Below are positions 38,167 to 48,055 of a DNA stretch of 64,000 nt, one piece after another. Source of the stretch: Methanobacterium_B sp963825335 (GTDB lineage: Archaea; Methanobacteriota; Methanobacteria; Methanobacteriales; Methanobacteriaceae); contig CAWGSP010000001.1 in NCBI GenBank assembly GCA_963825335.1, positions 2,046,001 to 2,110,000 on the forward strand, written 5' to 3'. Below the pieces are notes generated by a model, which worked only from the letters and a program-made list of their open reading frames with translations, was not told the origin of the DNA and made no database searches. Position numbers and translations under genes: made by a program. Within the stretch, counting starts at the first letter, position 1. Every line of letters begins with the position of its first letter.

Positions 38167-39255
38167 ATGGAATTCGAAGAAATTGCAATTAACCGTCTTT
38201 ACAGTCAACAAATAGGTTATACAAAGTTCAATTTACCAAGTGAGATGGTTTCTTGGTTCGGTGCTGTTCAGGGTCAGGATTATGCTGGAGCTAAATGGGC
38301 ATTAGGGCTGCGTCTGGGTGATATAACAGATAAAGATGTTGAGAAAGCATTTAATTCTAAATCCATAGTTCGTACATGGGCTCTTCGCGGAACTCTGCAT
38401 CTTATCTCTGCAAGAGATATACGATGGATACTCAAACTTGTTGCGCCTAGAATTATCAAACGGAATATGGGACACTATAAACAATTAGAATTAGATGAAA
38501 AAACCTTTGAAAAAAGTTATGAAATAATTATAAATGCTTTAAAAGATGGCAAGAAGAGTCGTAGAGAACTAATATCGTCTCTCGAAGACAATCATATATC
38601 AACAAAAGGGCTAAGAGCAACCTTTATATTACAGCGCACATCACTCGAAGGACTAATATGTCAGGGTGTTCAACATCGTAACAATCCAAATTACATCTTG
38701 ATGGATGAACTGCAAGAATATAAGAAGTTTGAACGTGACGAATCATTGAAAGAACTCGCAAAACGATATTTTTACAGTCATGGCCCTGCAACATTACAAG
38801 ATTTTGTTTGGTGGTCAGGGCTCTTGGTAAAAGAAGCTACTGAGGGTTTGAATTTGGTTAAATCCATACTTAATGAAGTGAACTTTAATGGTGTAACCTA
38901 CTGGCAATCCCCTGAAACTGCAATAGATAATAATCAAAAATCTACAATTGTTGGTATATTACCGAGCTTTGATGAGTTTTTATTGGGTTACCGGGATCGT
39001 AGTCCTTCTATCAACCCTTCTATTCTAAATAATATGACGTCTGCAAACGGAATGTTCAATCCCACAATTATTATAAACGGCCATGTCGAGGGCATATGGA
39101 AAAGAAAGATAAAAAAAGATAAAATCAAGATTAACTATATTAACTTTAGAAAAATGAATTCAGTCGAGGAACAAGCCCTTAAATCACAATTTAATAGATA
39201 CAATAAATTTATTGGCTCACCTGTAACAGTTTCAAAAAAAACTTATAAAGATTGA
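38167..39255 (+). CDS. AlkZ-like winged-helix DNA glycosylase (HTH_42)
   Basis: A 362-residue protein of the HTH_42/AlkZ superfamily, built from tandem winged helices. The catalytic QxQ motif of AlkZ is visible as Q35-G36-Q37 in WFGAVQGQDYAGAKWALG. RTWALRGTLHLI and FVWWSGL are further family blocks. AlkZ and related enzymes unhook interstrand crosslinks or remove alkylated bases. Together with the MagIII-like enzyme, two alkyl-damage glycosylases lie in this window. The start at ATG 38167 follows AAAGGA. The gene stands alone. Confidence 0.85.
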   Translation: MEFEEIAINRLYSQQIGYTKFNLPSEMVSWFGAVQGQDYAGAKWALGLRLGDITDKDVEKAFNSKSIVRTWALRGTLHLISARDIRWILKLVAPRIIKRNMGHYKQLELDEKTFEKSYEIIINALKDGKKSRRELISSLEDNHISTKGLRATFILQRTSLEGLICQGVQHRNNPNYILMDELQEYKKFERDESLKELAKRYFYSHGPATLQDFVWWSGLLVKEATEGLNLVKSILNEVNFNGVTYWQSPETAIDNNQKSTIVGILPSFDEFLLGYRDRSPSINPSILNNMTSANGMFNPTIIINGHVEGIWKRKIKKDKIKINYINFRKMNSVEEQALKSQFNRYNKFIGSPVTVSKKTYKD

Positions 39256-39861
39256 AAATAGAAAGGATATATGAATTTTTTTTAATTATTTATATTTGCT
39301 CGGAAATACTTTATTTTCAAAATAATATTTTTGAACTAAAAAATATTTTAATGATAATAAATTTGATTAACAATATCCAATTTTGATTAAATTTAAAGGT
39401 TTTTATAACCATTTCATTAACGTGATCAAAAAATATATTTGATATAGAGTATAATAATGTAATAGGGTGGAATAAGTTGATTTAAACAAAATTTTGTAAA
39501 ATATTATTAATACACATCAAATATTAGTTTTCATTATTTTAGAGGTTGATACACTTGAATTCCTGAAAATGATAAAAAAATTTATAAAAATACAGATTTT
39601 AGATCAACTAATAGAAGAAGCATGGATTTGAAATTCAACTAAAAAGTTCATAGAAATATTGAATCAACGTGTTTTATTGCTTGTACAAAGCAAAAGAGCT
39701 ACTAATATTTATTCACAGAACCAATAATACCGAATACTAATAATACGGAATATACTATAATAATTTCTTTCTAATACAAGTTAAAACTATGCTGTATAAA
39801 TTAAAACAACTGAAAGATTATTCAATTAATATGAATTGATTTTTATGAAGGAGCCAACGAT
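39256..39861. other. intergenic with a short direct repeat
   Basis: No SD-linked frame is visible. A 16-bp-period direct repeat lies at 39723-39753, upstream of the TFE-like gene. Confidence 0.5.
39723..39753 (+). repeat. two 15-bp direct repeats upstream of the TFE-like gene
   Basis: AATAATACCGAATAC and AATAATACGGAATAT follow each other with a 16-bp period (13 of 15 bases equal). They lie about 110 bp before the start codon and could be a regulator binding site. Confidence 0.4.
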
Positions 39862-40374
39862 ATGTTAAACGATCCAATGGTACAGGAAGTTTTGATAGAT
39901 ATAACCGATGATGGAGAGAGTAGTTTTACGATCATCCAATGTATATTAAATGGTACAACATCAGATATAGAAATTGCTGAAGAAACAGAAATTAAGCTCA
40001 ATACAGTAAGAAAAATTTTGTACAGATTAAATGAAGCAGGAATAGCTACTTATAAACGGAGCAAAAATCCTGAAAGTAGCGGGGAAGTTTATTCCTGGAA
40101 GTTTGATAAAGAAAGGGTTGACGATATAATCACGAAAAAATATGAAAAATATTCAGATGAGATCCAAAAGTCTATAGAATACGAAGAAGAAAACATGTTC
40201 TTCATTTGTAAAGACAATAAACATCGGTATAAATTTGATAAAGCGTCTGAATATAATTTCAAATGTCCCAAATGTGGTGATCCATTGGAACATCAAGATA
40301 ATTCAATAATAATTGCAGAACTTTTAAAAGAAAAGGATGTTTATAGTAGCATGGGAAAATTGAAGGGCAAATAA
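39862..40374 (+). CDS. TFE-family transcription factor (TFE-alpha-like)
   Basis: A 170-residue protein with the TFE layout. An extended winged helix spans residues about 5-85 (IAEETEIKLNTVRKILYRLNEAGIATYKRSK), then a helical linker and a zinc ribbon. TFE helps open promoters with RNA polymerase, TBP and TFB. The ribbon is incomplete: the C-terminal pair FKCPKCG is present, but the first half reads FICKDNKHRY, with one Cys and a His instead of two Cys. Zinc binding with Cys3-His is possible. I cannot tell whether this is the only TFE or a second paralogue. SD AAGGAG lies nine bases before the ATG. Confidence 0.85.
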   Translation: MLNDPMVQEVLIDITDDGESSFTIIQCILNGTTSDIEIAEETEIKLNTVRKILYRLNEAGIATYKRSKNPESSGEVYSWKFDKERVDDIITKKYEKYSDEIQKSIEYEEENMFFICKDNKHRYKFDKASEYNFKCPKCGDPLEHQDNSIIIAELLKEKDVYSSMGKLKGK

Positions 40375-40564
40375 TTAAAAAAATTTAAATTTATCCAACA
40401 ACTAAATATTTGAACCTTCGAAAAATAACTAAACCCAATTTTTTTGAGTCGAAAAGAAGTGATTCTTAATATTCTATTAGGAAATTAATTAATCTGCAGA
40501 TACGATATTATGTATTCTGAAATTAATAAATAGGAAATAAAAAGAGAATGGGAAGTAGTTATTC

Positions 40565-40951
40565 ATGATAAAGATCAGCAGTATCTATGAAGATCCTGGA
40601 TTCGAAATTGGCTTAAGAATTATGGTCGACAAAAAATGGCCTGAAAATATATCAAAGAATTCAGCTAGAATAGATCTGTGGATGAAAGAATTAGCACCGA
40701 GTACAGAGCTTGTAAATTGGTTGGAGCAAAATAATGACAGTTGGGATGTTTTTCACAGTAAGTATATGGAAGAAATTAAAAACAACAAACAATCAATCAA
40801 TCAAATGAAAATACTCGAAAGATTTAACAACACTATAACGCTTGTTCATTCGGATAAAAATAATGAACATAATAGTGCAGTAGTTTTAGCAGAATTTCTC
40901 AATAAACCACAAAAAGTTATTATTAGTAACATTTCTAGGATACACGGTTAA
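40565..40951 (+). CDS. DUF488 (YeaO-like) family protein
   Basis: A 128-residue protein with the DUF488 pattern: GLRIMVDKKWPENISK near residue 20, DLWMKELAPSTELVNWL in the middle, and VFHSKYMEEI followed by ITLVHSDKNNEHNSAVVLAEFL. In relatives the first block reads VDRxWPRG, so the arginines are replaced by Lys and Asn. The function of the family is unknown. It follows the TFE-like gene by 190 bp and precedes acs on the same strand. Confidence 0.82.
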   Translation: MIKISSIYEDPGFEIGLRIMVDKKWPENISKNSARIDLWMKELAPSTELVNWLEQNNDSWDVFHSKYMEEIKNNKQSINQMKILERFNNTITLVHSDKNNEHNSAVVLAEFLNKPQKVIISNISRIHG

Positions 40952-41121
40952 TAAATTAATTTTACTTAGAATTTATCCTATTTTTTTTTATCAAAAATGT
41001 ATCATTGATTCTAATATTTATATTAAAAATCAAAAGATCTATAATGATTAATCATCAAAATATATATAGTTAAAAGTACTTAGTATTTAACACATAATAT
41101 ATTAACAATAAATCAAAAAAA

Positions 41122-43032
41122 ATGGCGGGAAAAGCAATGAAAAGAGATACCATTCTTCCAGATGAAAAAAATATTTTCAAGCCAAATGTGGAAACCATTG
41201 AAAGAGCGCACGTTAAAAATTGGGATAACGAAATCACAAAGGGAAAAGACTTCAAAAAGTACTGGGAAGATAAAGCCGAAGATCTAGAATGGTTCCAAAG
41301 ATGGGACCAAGTACTTGATGAAAGCAATAAACCATTCTACAAATGGTTCCTAAACGGTAAGATCAACATGGCTTATAACGCCGTTGATAGGTGGATAGAA
41401 ACCGAAAAACGGAATCATATAGCAATTCTCTACGTAAATGAAAGGGGAGAGGAAAAGAAGATAACTTACTATGAGCTCTACCTTGAAGTAAACAAACTCG
41501 CCAATGCACTAAAAAATTTAGGGGTTAAGAAGGGTGAAACAGTCTCCATGTACCTTCCAATGTGTCCAGAACTGATGATATCTATGCTAGCTTGTGCTAA
41601 AATTGGTGCGGTTCACAGTGTTGTATATTCTGGACTCAGTGTGGGATCATTTGTTGAGCGGATGAACGATGCTAGGGCTAAGATTCTTATAACAGCTGAC
41701 GGAACATATCGAAGGGGAAAAGTTATAGATTTGAAAAAAATCTCTGACGAAGCAATGCTCATGTGTCCAAATATCGAAACTGTAGTGGTTGTTAGACACA
41801 CAGGGAGTCCAATTGCAATGTCAGATCTCAGTGGAAAAGAAATATTATACGATAGATTAATCGAAGGTGAACCCGCCGAATGTGAATGCGAACTAATGGA
41901 CGCCGAAGATCCTCTATTTATATTATACACCTCTGGAAGTACAGGAAAACCTAAGGGTGTTCTCCACACAACGGGTGGATATATGGTGGGAGTTTCAACA
42001 ACCCTCGAAACAGTATTTGATATACACAACGACGATATGTGGTGGTGTACCGGTGACATAGGATGGATAACTGGTCATAGTTATGTTGTTTATGGTCCCC
42101 TACTTTTAGGAACCACAACCGTTATATACGAAGGTGCACCAGACTTCCCAAACCCTGGTGTTTGGTGGAATATAGTCGAAAAGTATGGAGTAACCAAATT
42201 TTATACACCTCCAACAGCAATCAGACATCTTATGAGGTTTGGTAATAGATATCCAAATCTATATAATCTGTCATCACTTAGAATTCTTGGAATTGTTGGA
42301 GAATCAATAAATCCCGAGGCGTGGATGTGGTTCTATAAAAATGTTGGAAATGAAAAAACACCTATTATGGACACATGGTGGCAAACAGAGACAGGTATGC
42401 ATTTAATTTCACCATTACCATCTGCATATTTGAAACCCGGTTCGGTTACCAAAGCTATACCCGGTGTTGAAGCCGATGTAGTAGATGAAATGGGCAATCA
42501 ATTACCGCCGGGAAAAGTTGGATTTTTAGTGATAAAAAAACCATGGCCTGCCATGTTCCGTAATCTTTACGGTGAAGAGGAACGATTCAAAGATTACTGG
42601 AACCAAATACCCGGGGTGTACAAAGCAGGAGATATGGCATTGATAGATAACGACGGATTCATCTGGATACAAGGAAGATCTGACGATGTCCTGAAAATTG
42701 CAGGACATCGAATCAGCACATCTGAAGTTGAAACTGCATTCATCAACCATCCGGCAGTTTCTGAAGTTGCAGTCATAGGAAAAACAGATCCAATCAAGGG
42801 ACAAACTATCAAAGCCTTTGTCATTCTGAGAGAAGGATACCAACTAAAAACCAAACTAATCGAAGAACTAAAACAACAAGTAAGATACGAATTAGGGCCA
42901 GTCGCAGTTGTAGGAGAAATAGCAGTAGTTGATAAACTTCCACGAACTCGAAGCGGTAAAATAATGCGAAGAGTTCTCAGAGCTAGAGATAGGGGAGAAG
43001 ATATAGGAGATACATCAACACTCGATGAATAA
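41122..43032 (+). CDS. acs: acetyl-CoA synthetase (AMP-forming)
   Basis: A 636-residue Acs that makes acetyl-CoA from acetate, ATP and CoA, supplying carbon for biosynthesis. Signatures include the P-loop-like YTSGSTGKPKGVLHTTGGY, the WWCTGDIGWITGHSY segment, WWQTETGMH, and the C-terminal hinge GRSDDVLKIAGHRIS with the catalytic, acetylatable lysine in RTRSGKIMRR. Length is normal. ATG 41122 and ATG 41137 are both in frame, and neither has a strong SD. A T-rich stretch at 43075-43087 probably terminates it. Confidence 0.96.
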   Translation: MAGKAMKRDTILPDEKNIFKPNVETIERAHVKNWDNEITKGKDFKKYWEDKAEDLEWFQRWDQVLDESNKPFYKWFLNGKINMAYNAVDRWIETEKRNHIAILYVNERGEEKKITYYELYLEVNKLANALKNLGVKKGETVSMYLPMCPELMISMLACAKIGAVHSVVYSGLSVGSFVERMNDARAKILITADGTYRRGKVIDLKKISDEAMLMCPNIETVVVVRHTGSPIAMSDLSGKEILYDRLIEGEPAECECELMDAEDPLFILYTSGSTGKPKGVLHTTGGYMVGVSTTLETVFDIHNDDMWWCTGDIGWITGHSYVVYGPLLLGTTTVIYEGAPDFPNPGVWWNIVEKYGVTKFYTPPTAIRHLMRFGNRYPNLYNLSSLRILGIVGESINPEAWMWFYKNVGNEKTPIMDTWWQTETGMHLISPLPSAYLKPGSVTKAIPGVEADVVDEMGNQLPPGKVGFLVIKKPWPAMFRNLYGEEERFKDYWNQIPGVYKAGDMALIDNDGFIWIQGRSDDVLKIAGHRISTSEVETAFINHPAVSEVAVIGKTDPIKGQTIKAFVILREGYQLKTKLIEELKQQVRYELGPVAVVGEIAVVDKLPRTRSGKIMRRVLRARDRGEDIGDTSTLDE

Positions 43033-43368
43033 AAATTTAAAAAGGAATAATGATGAAAAAAATTATCATTTCCATTTTCTTTTTTTTAAACACGTTTTAT
43101 TCTTTATAAATCACCTTTGATATACAAACATTTTTATTACACATGTATAAAGAATTTTAAATTATGTGTTTTATTCGATCTGAATCGAACCTTATTATCT
43201 GATTCATACCTATGATTCCTGATTAAACTTCTGATATTTATGTTTATATTAAAAATCATACTTATTCTTAAATACATATATAGAATATTAGTTTAAAAGA
43301 CCCTACCAAAAATTAGCTTGATATAAAAATTTAGTTAGTACATTTATGACGGTACCAAATAAATAATA
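43033..43368. other. intergenic between acs and IS copy 2
   Basis: It holds the acs terminator at its left end and AT-rich sequence up to the inverted repeat near 43369. No gene seen. Confidence 0.5.
43075..43087 (+). terminator. T-rich terminator of acs
   Basis: TTTTCTTTTTTTT about 45 bp after the acs stop, a typical archaeal termination tract. Confidence 0.6.
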
Positions 43369-44630
43369 TAGGGTCTTAGATTTTTTTCTTTTTTTAGAGG
43401 TTTGTCCTTCTGTATTTTAGATGTTTGAAAGTCTTTTTGTTTTGCTATTGTAAAAATACATTTTAATTTTAGTCATATAATTAGAATGGGCCTTCTAAAC
43501 CGTTAAATTTAAATATTGATACTTACATATTTTTATTGGGCGAATAAAAATGAAGCATCATCTAAATTACAGTAAAGAAGACCCAAACTATATCTTGTTG
43601 GGTAAAATATTTAAAATTATCGGTTCGAGAAAATCAAAAACAATAATGGCTTCAAAAGGCATTAAAAATGTAAATATGATGATTTTATCCGTTAAAATTA
43701 TCATAACAGCTGTATTTTTCAATACAACAATGGAGTTTGTTGTTCAAGAGCTAAAACGAGATAAACGTTTGAGAAAATTTTTTGAAATCTCTGATGTTCC
43801 AAATGCTCTTCAAATTTCAGAATTTTTATCAAGATTTGAATCCAATACATACATTAAAATCGTTAACAGCATCTTAATGAATACAAAACCCTTAAAAAGA
43901 CGTGGAAAACTAACATTTATCGTTGATGCCACCCCAGTGGATTTGGATTACAATGTAAAACGAAAACCACGTTCCAAAAAATATCTCGAAAAACAGGATC
44001 TAAAATGGAGCTATTCATCTTCATATGGATTTTATATCGGATTTAAAGCAACCATAGTCATAGAACAGAAATCAGCACTGCCCGTTGCCATCATAATCCA
44101 CTCGGGAGCTCCGCACGATTCCAAAATATTTTCTGAAATAATGGAAAACCTGCAAAAAAGAAGAATAATTCGAAAAAACGACACCATAATATTCGACAGA
44201 GGATATTACAGCTACATAAACTACCAAATAGGTATTTCCAAATATAAAATCGTTCCTTTAATTTTTCCAAAAGAAAATTTCAAGATCCTAAAAACTAAAT
44301 GACAAATTAACCTATCCATTAAGAGTATTTAATAATAAAAAAACCGAAAAACAAGCCAAAAAATTATACAACACATTAAAAACCGAATTATTAAAAAAAA
44401 TAGCTAAATGGAAAAAATACAAACCAATTCGTGGCAAAATAGAAGATTTTTTTAAATTATGCAAATCTGGACTAAGCTTAAAAAAATTACACAAATATAC
44501 ACCAGAATCAGCCAAAAGAACCACCATTCTAATTGTATTTTTAGCAGGAATCATCACAACAAACGGCTACAATACAAAAACAGCCCTCCAAAAGCTTTCC
44601 GAAACCTAAAGAATCTAAGACCCTAAAATA
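43369..44630 (+). mobile_element. insertion sequence, copy 2 (one frameshift)
   Basis: The same element as at 2611-3870, in the opposite orientation and better preserved. Inverted repeats TAGGGTCTTAGATT (43369-43382) and its complement (44612-44625) bound it. It sits between acs and the QueG-like pseudogene. The outer bases at the 5' end (AATATAGGG) differ from the three other ends (CCCTAAAATA form). No clear target duplication can be read in the AT-rich flanks. Confidence 0.88.
43550..44610 (+). pseudogene. IS4/IS5-like DDE transposase with a single frameshift
   Basis: The first 250 residues run to a stop near 44300; the rest continues in another frame up to LQKLSET. Compared with copy 1, one extra T appears in CCTAAAAACT (copy 1 reads CCAAAAACT) near 44290. 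The catalytic segment is intact: FIVDATPVDLDY, IGFKATIVIE, HSGAPHDSKIFSEI and IIFDRGYYSY provide the DDE-type aspartates. The gene is recently inactivated, unless the shift is corrected by frameshifting during translation. Confidence 0.85.
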
Positions 44631-44837
44631 ATAATTAAATTAATGTAATACAACTGTTACAGACAATTAAGTGTACGAATCAGAAATAAGTCCGATGGTG
44701 AACAAATTAGAACATATGGATTTAATTTAATTAATATTAATAAAGTGATTAATATAATCAATAACTAAGATATGGCTTCACATGATTCATAGAGGTCAAA
44801 CATAGATAAATAAAATAAATAAATATAGGTAAATTTT

Positions 44838-45898
44838 ATGGACAATAAAGATATTGATCTAACAGAAATCATAAAAGACATGGCATTAACACTTGGTGCG
44901 AGTCATGTTGGAATAACTACTAAGCACGATCTGAAAAATGGTGATCAAACAACAGATCTAGATTATATTTTAGAGGGTGCTAATTCAGCAATAACCTTTG
45001 CAGTACCATTCGGTGATGATGAATTGAATGACAATATTGATAAGTACTTATCAAAGGATAATCAAAAAGCCCTAGAAAAACAAAAAGTTAGAGCTACTAC
45101 CCTTGCAAATGGAATAGCTCTGGAAATATCTGGATTATTGAATCAGATAGGTTTCAAATCAGAACCTGTACATTCAAATTTTGTTTATAGAAAGAATCGC
45201 CTTCGGAGTACAGGATACCTCCATTATCACACAAATTATTGGCAATCAAAGGTGGTATTGGGCATATGGGTTATTTTGGTATGATCATTACAGAAAAATA
45301 TGGTTCATGTATTGCGCTAGCAAGTGTGGTAACAGAAGCTAAACTAGACCTAACAGAACCATTACGCGAAGAAGATAACTATTGTGATAAATGTAAATTA
45401 TGTTCGGCAGTCTGTCTTGGGAATTACATATTGAATGAAGAAGTTGAAGAGGAAATTGGCGGAGTTAAATTCAAAACAGCTGAAAAGGCACATCCAATGA
45501 GATGTTCATACGTGTGTACAGGTGGTACGGGTTATAACAATGGAAAATGGTCTACATGGTCCCCAGCAAGATTTAATATTCCAGAAGATGATTCTGAACT
45601 GATTGAAACGTTCCAAAAAGAAGCAATCCCTGCCCAATTTAAAAGAAATAGCATAAACGGCATTGAAGGCGGATTTTATCATCCATTCTATCCAGGATAT
45701 AAAATAGAGTATGCATGCAGCATGTGTCAGTTTATCTGCCATCCCCAAAAAGAAGTTAGACAAGAACGATATAAAAAATTAATCAACAGTGGAGTAATTA
45801 TCGATGAAAATGGCAAAAAAGTAGTTGTAACTCACCAAAAAGCTGAAAAATTATTGGAAAAAATGCCAAAGAAGCAAAAGGAATTGTTCCAAAAATAA
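44838..45898 (+). pseudogene. QueG-like / 4Fe-4S double-cluster reductase, frameshifted
   Basis: Two frames join into one protein of about 350 residues. The first (44838 onward) gives the N-terminal domain ending FVYRKN. The second frame reads PPLSHKLLAIKGGIGHMGYFG and then two Fe-S clusters (YCDKCKLCSAVC, and ACSMCQFICHP near the end). A one-base shift between about 45195 and 45225 separates them. The family includes epoxyqueuosine reductase and reductive-dehalogenase-like proteins of methanogens; the substrate is not known. SD-like AGGT precedes ATG 44838. Either a recent pseudogene or a sequence error. Confidence 0.82.
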
Positions 45899-46422
45899 TT
45901 CTTAAAATCACTATGAATGGACTCTAATCATAAACAAGAAATGAAATAATGATGATGTTTCATTATAAGATATTAACCAAGAATTTGCCAATAATCGCCC
46001 AAAAAAAAAATAATTTTTCCTACGAAAGATACTAATTATGGGATCAAATTAATCATTAACTCCTTATGGCTTTTAAATCCCTAACCGCGAATCACATATT
46101 AATTGCTTAGATAAAAATATCTATAATATCATGATAACTCTTAAATAAGTTTTTTCTAATAGAAAGATCAAATTATCATACAGAATCTGTTTTAAAAATT
46201 GTAAAATATTATCTGTTACAGGAAGCTCTAAAGAATTGAGGATACATCAAATTAATAAATTCTGAGGCTACAATTATAAAGGTATATTCCAGACATTGTA
46301 ATCTAGGTATAGATAGAATCATAATTATATGTATTATAATTATGTTAAAAGAGATTATACTCGTAAAAACATAGTTATTTGATTTTACAGAATTTATATT
46401 TGTAAATATAGGGGGTAGAAGT
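45899..46422. other. intergenic with a perfect inverted repeat
   Basis: No gene seen. The inverted repeat at 46320-46344 is the only organised feature and probably belongs to the regulation of the sulfite-reductase-like gene. Confidence 0.5.
46320..46344 (+). promoter_or_regulatory. perfect 10-bp inverted repeat, candidate operator
   Basis: CATAATTATA (46320-46329) and TATAATTATG (46335-46344) are exact reverse complements with a 5-bp spacer. The repeat lies about 80 bp upstream of the sulfite-reductase-like gene. AT-rich composition raises the chance of accidental palindromes, but ten paired bases without a mismatch is notable. Confidence 0.5.
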
Positions 46423-47097
46423 ACGGTAGAAAAAAAACAAAATATACCTGAAAAGGGTGCAGCAGTTCAAAAAGACATGGAGACATATGCAATAATTCCA
46501 TATATTCCTGGTGGATTAGTTGATCCAGATACATTAAGAAAATTTGCAGATGTAGCCGATAAATATCATGTTAAATTTATTAAATTAACTTCAGAACACA
46601 GGATAAGTTTTTTTGGAATCAAAGAAGAAGATATAGACGATATATATGACGATTTAGGATTGGAGCCAGGAGGACATATTGGAAAATCTGTTAGAGCTGC
46701 TAAATTTTGCACAGGAAACACATCATGCAAAAAGGGATATTTAAACACAGTTGAGATGGGTTTAAAGATTGATAAAAATTTTCATCGGATGAAAACAGCT
46801 CACAAAGTAAAAATATCGGTTTCAGGTTGTAGCAGTTCATGTGCTGAATCTACAGTTCGAGATATAGGTCTTATCGGAACTCCTAAAGGATGGAAATTAT
46901 ATGTAGGTGGAACTTGCGGACTCCAAACCAGAAAAGGCAAATTATTAGCCAAACATCTTTCAGATGAACAGGTAATTAATTATATGGATAAAATTCTGGA
47001 CTATTATAACGAGAGTGGAATAGAAAAACGAATGGGGGCATTTATAGATAAAATCGGATTTGAGAAGTTTTCTCAAGATATTCAAGAACGATTATAA
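46423..47097 (+). CDS. small sulfite/nitrite reductase-like protein (Dsr-LP type), probable ACG start
   Basis: About 224 residues with the nitrite/sulfite reductase siroheme-4Fe-4S domain. The ferredoxin-like half is ETYAIIPYIPGGLVDPDTL; the cluster cysteines are FCTGNTSCKKG and GCSSSCAES. Methanogens carry such short Dsr-like proteins of unclear role in sulfite detoxification or siroheme chemistry. The family's N-terminus (EKGAAVQKD...) lies upstream of the first ATG (46477), so that ATG is internal. GGGGGT (46411-46416) is followed six bases later by ACG (46423), then GTA; no normal start codon exists there. Confidence 0.82.
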   Translation, partial: TVEKKQNIPEKGAAVQKDMETYAIIPYIPGGLVDPDTLRKFADVADKYHVKFIKLTSEHRISFFGIKEEDIDDIYDDLGLEPGGHIGKSVRAAKFCTGNTSCKKGYLNTVEMGLKIDKNFHRMKTAHKVKISVSGCSSSCAESTVRDIGLIGTPKGWKLYVGGTCGLQTRKGKLLAKHLSDEQVINYMDKILDYYNESGIEKRMGAFIDKIGFEKFSQDIQERL

Positions 47098-47393
47098 AAA
47101 TTATTTTAACATTAATTTTTATATTAAATAGAAATTGTCTTTACCAATTCAAGGAAAATATAAGCAGATTAAAAATTATTCCATTTTAGTTGATATGAAA
47201 CTACTTATAAATGATTATATACATGATCCATGAAAGAGATTTATTATCATGATAATACAATTAACAATTATTTGAGGATTTGCTAATCCCCTTCGTATTA
47301 ATTTTAGATTATATTTATCCAAATTATAAATTTTCAAATATTTTTTTTATAGAATTTTAATAATCCATTAGATCACAACAACAACAATTTCAA

Positions 47394-47460
47394 AATATTG
47401 CAAACATATACAATATCAATCATTACATATACCCCATTTATGCAATGTATCAAGTCTTTT
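47394..47460 (+). repeat. dispersed 66-bp repeat, copy 1 (promoter-like)
   Basis: It contains TATTGCAAACATATACAATATC, then the 20-bp block CATTACATATACCCCATTTA (47421-47440) and GTATCAA. The first part resembles a TATA box, which would place transcription start close to the end of the 20-bp block. Copy 2 lies exactly 660 bp downstream. Confidence 0.65.
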
Positions 47461-48055
47461 CATGTCTTTATAATAATCAAACATTCACACCCATTCTAAA
47501 AAAAAATTTTATCTATTTCAATAAAGTGTTAGAGACATTCAACGATAATTGCAAGTTTCATGTAAATAAATCCTTAGTAAATCTTCAAAAAAAAGTGAAA
47601 AATAATTACGATAATTTTGAAAAGAGCTCTTTTCCTATTTAAATGGGTAAATATAATAAGAGTTTGAAATGTGATTATTATCTAAAAATATTGTATCAAT
47701 AATTTATTCAGAATTTTGAATGGATCGTTAAAAATTTTGATTATTACTTTTTAATTTAGTTCATTTGTTTTGGGTAATAAAAATAATCATAAATTGAGTA
47801 ACAATTCATTCAACATACAATTCTGTTTTTGTGGTAACTATAAATTAATTTTTCTAAAATATTTGAAAACATGTTCCTGTTATATTCTTGAGAAGAGATC
47901 AGATGATACTAAAATTTAATTTTTCAATAATTGATGATTCATGCAGAAGTCGGTGTATATTCAAAATTATATATTTGCAAATTAATTCTGTAAAAATTTA
48001 CAATTAGTGATAATCTTTAAATTATTCATGAAATCATTACCTACTGTTTAGAAAG

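Noticed and set aside
2611..44630. The two IS copies as ends of a composite transposon
   Set aside because: The 40 kb between them contains housekeeping genes (aroC, hemB, pheS) and no cargo-like module, and both transposases are dead.
47445..47642. 65-codon open frame starting inside the first promoter-like repeat
   Set aside because: No SD, AT-driven amino acid use (Asn, Lys, Phe), and the second repeat copy is followed by a different, shorter frame. Mentioned only as a possible leaderless peptide.
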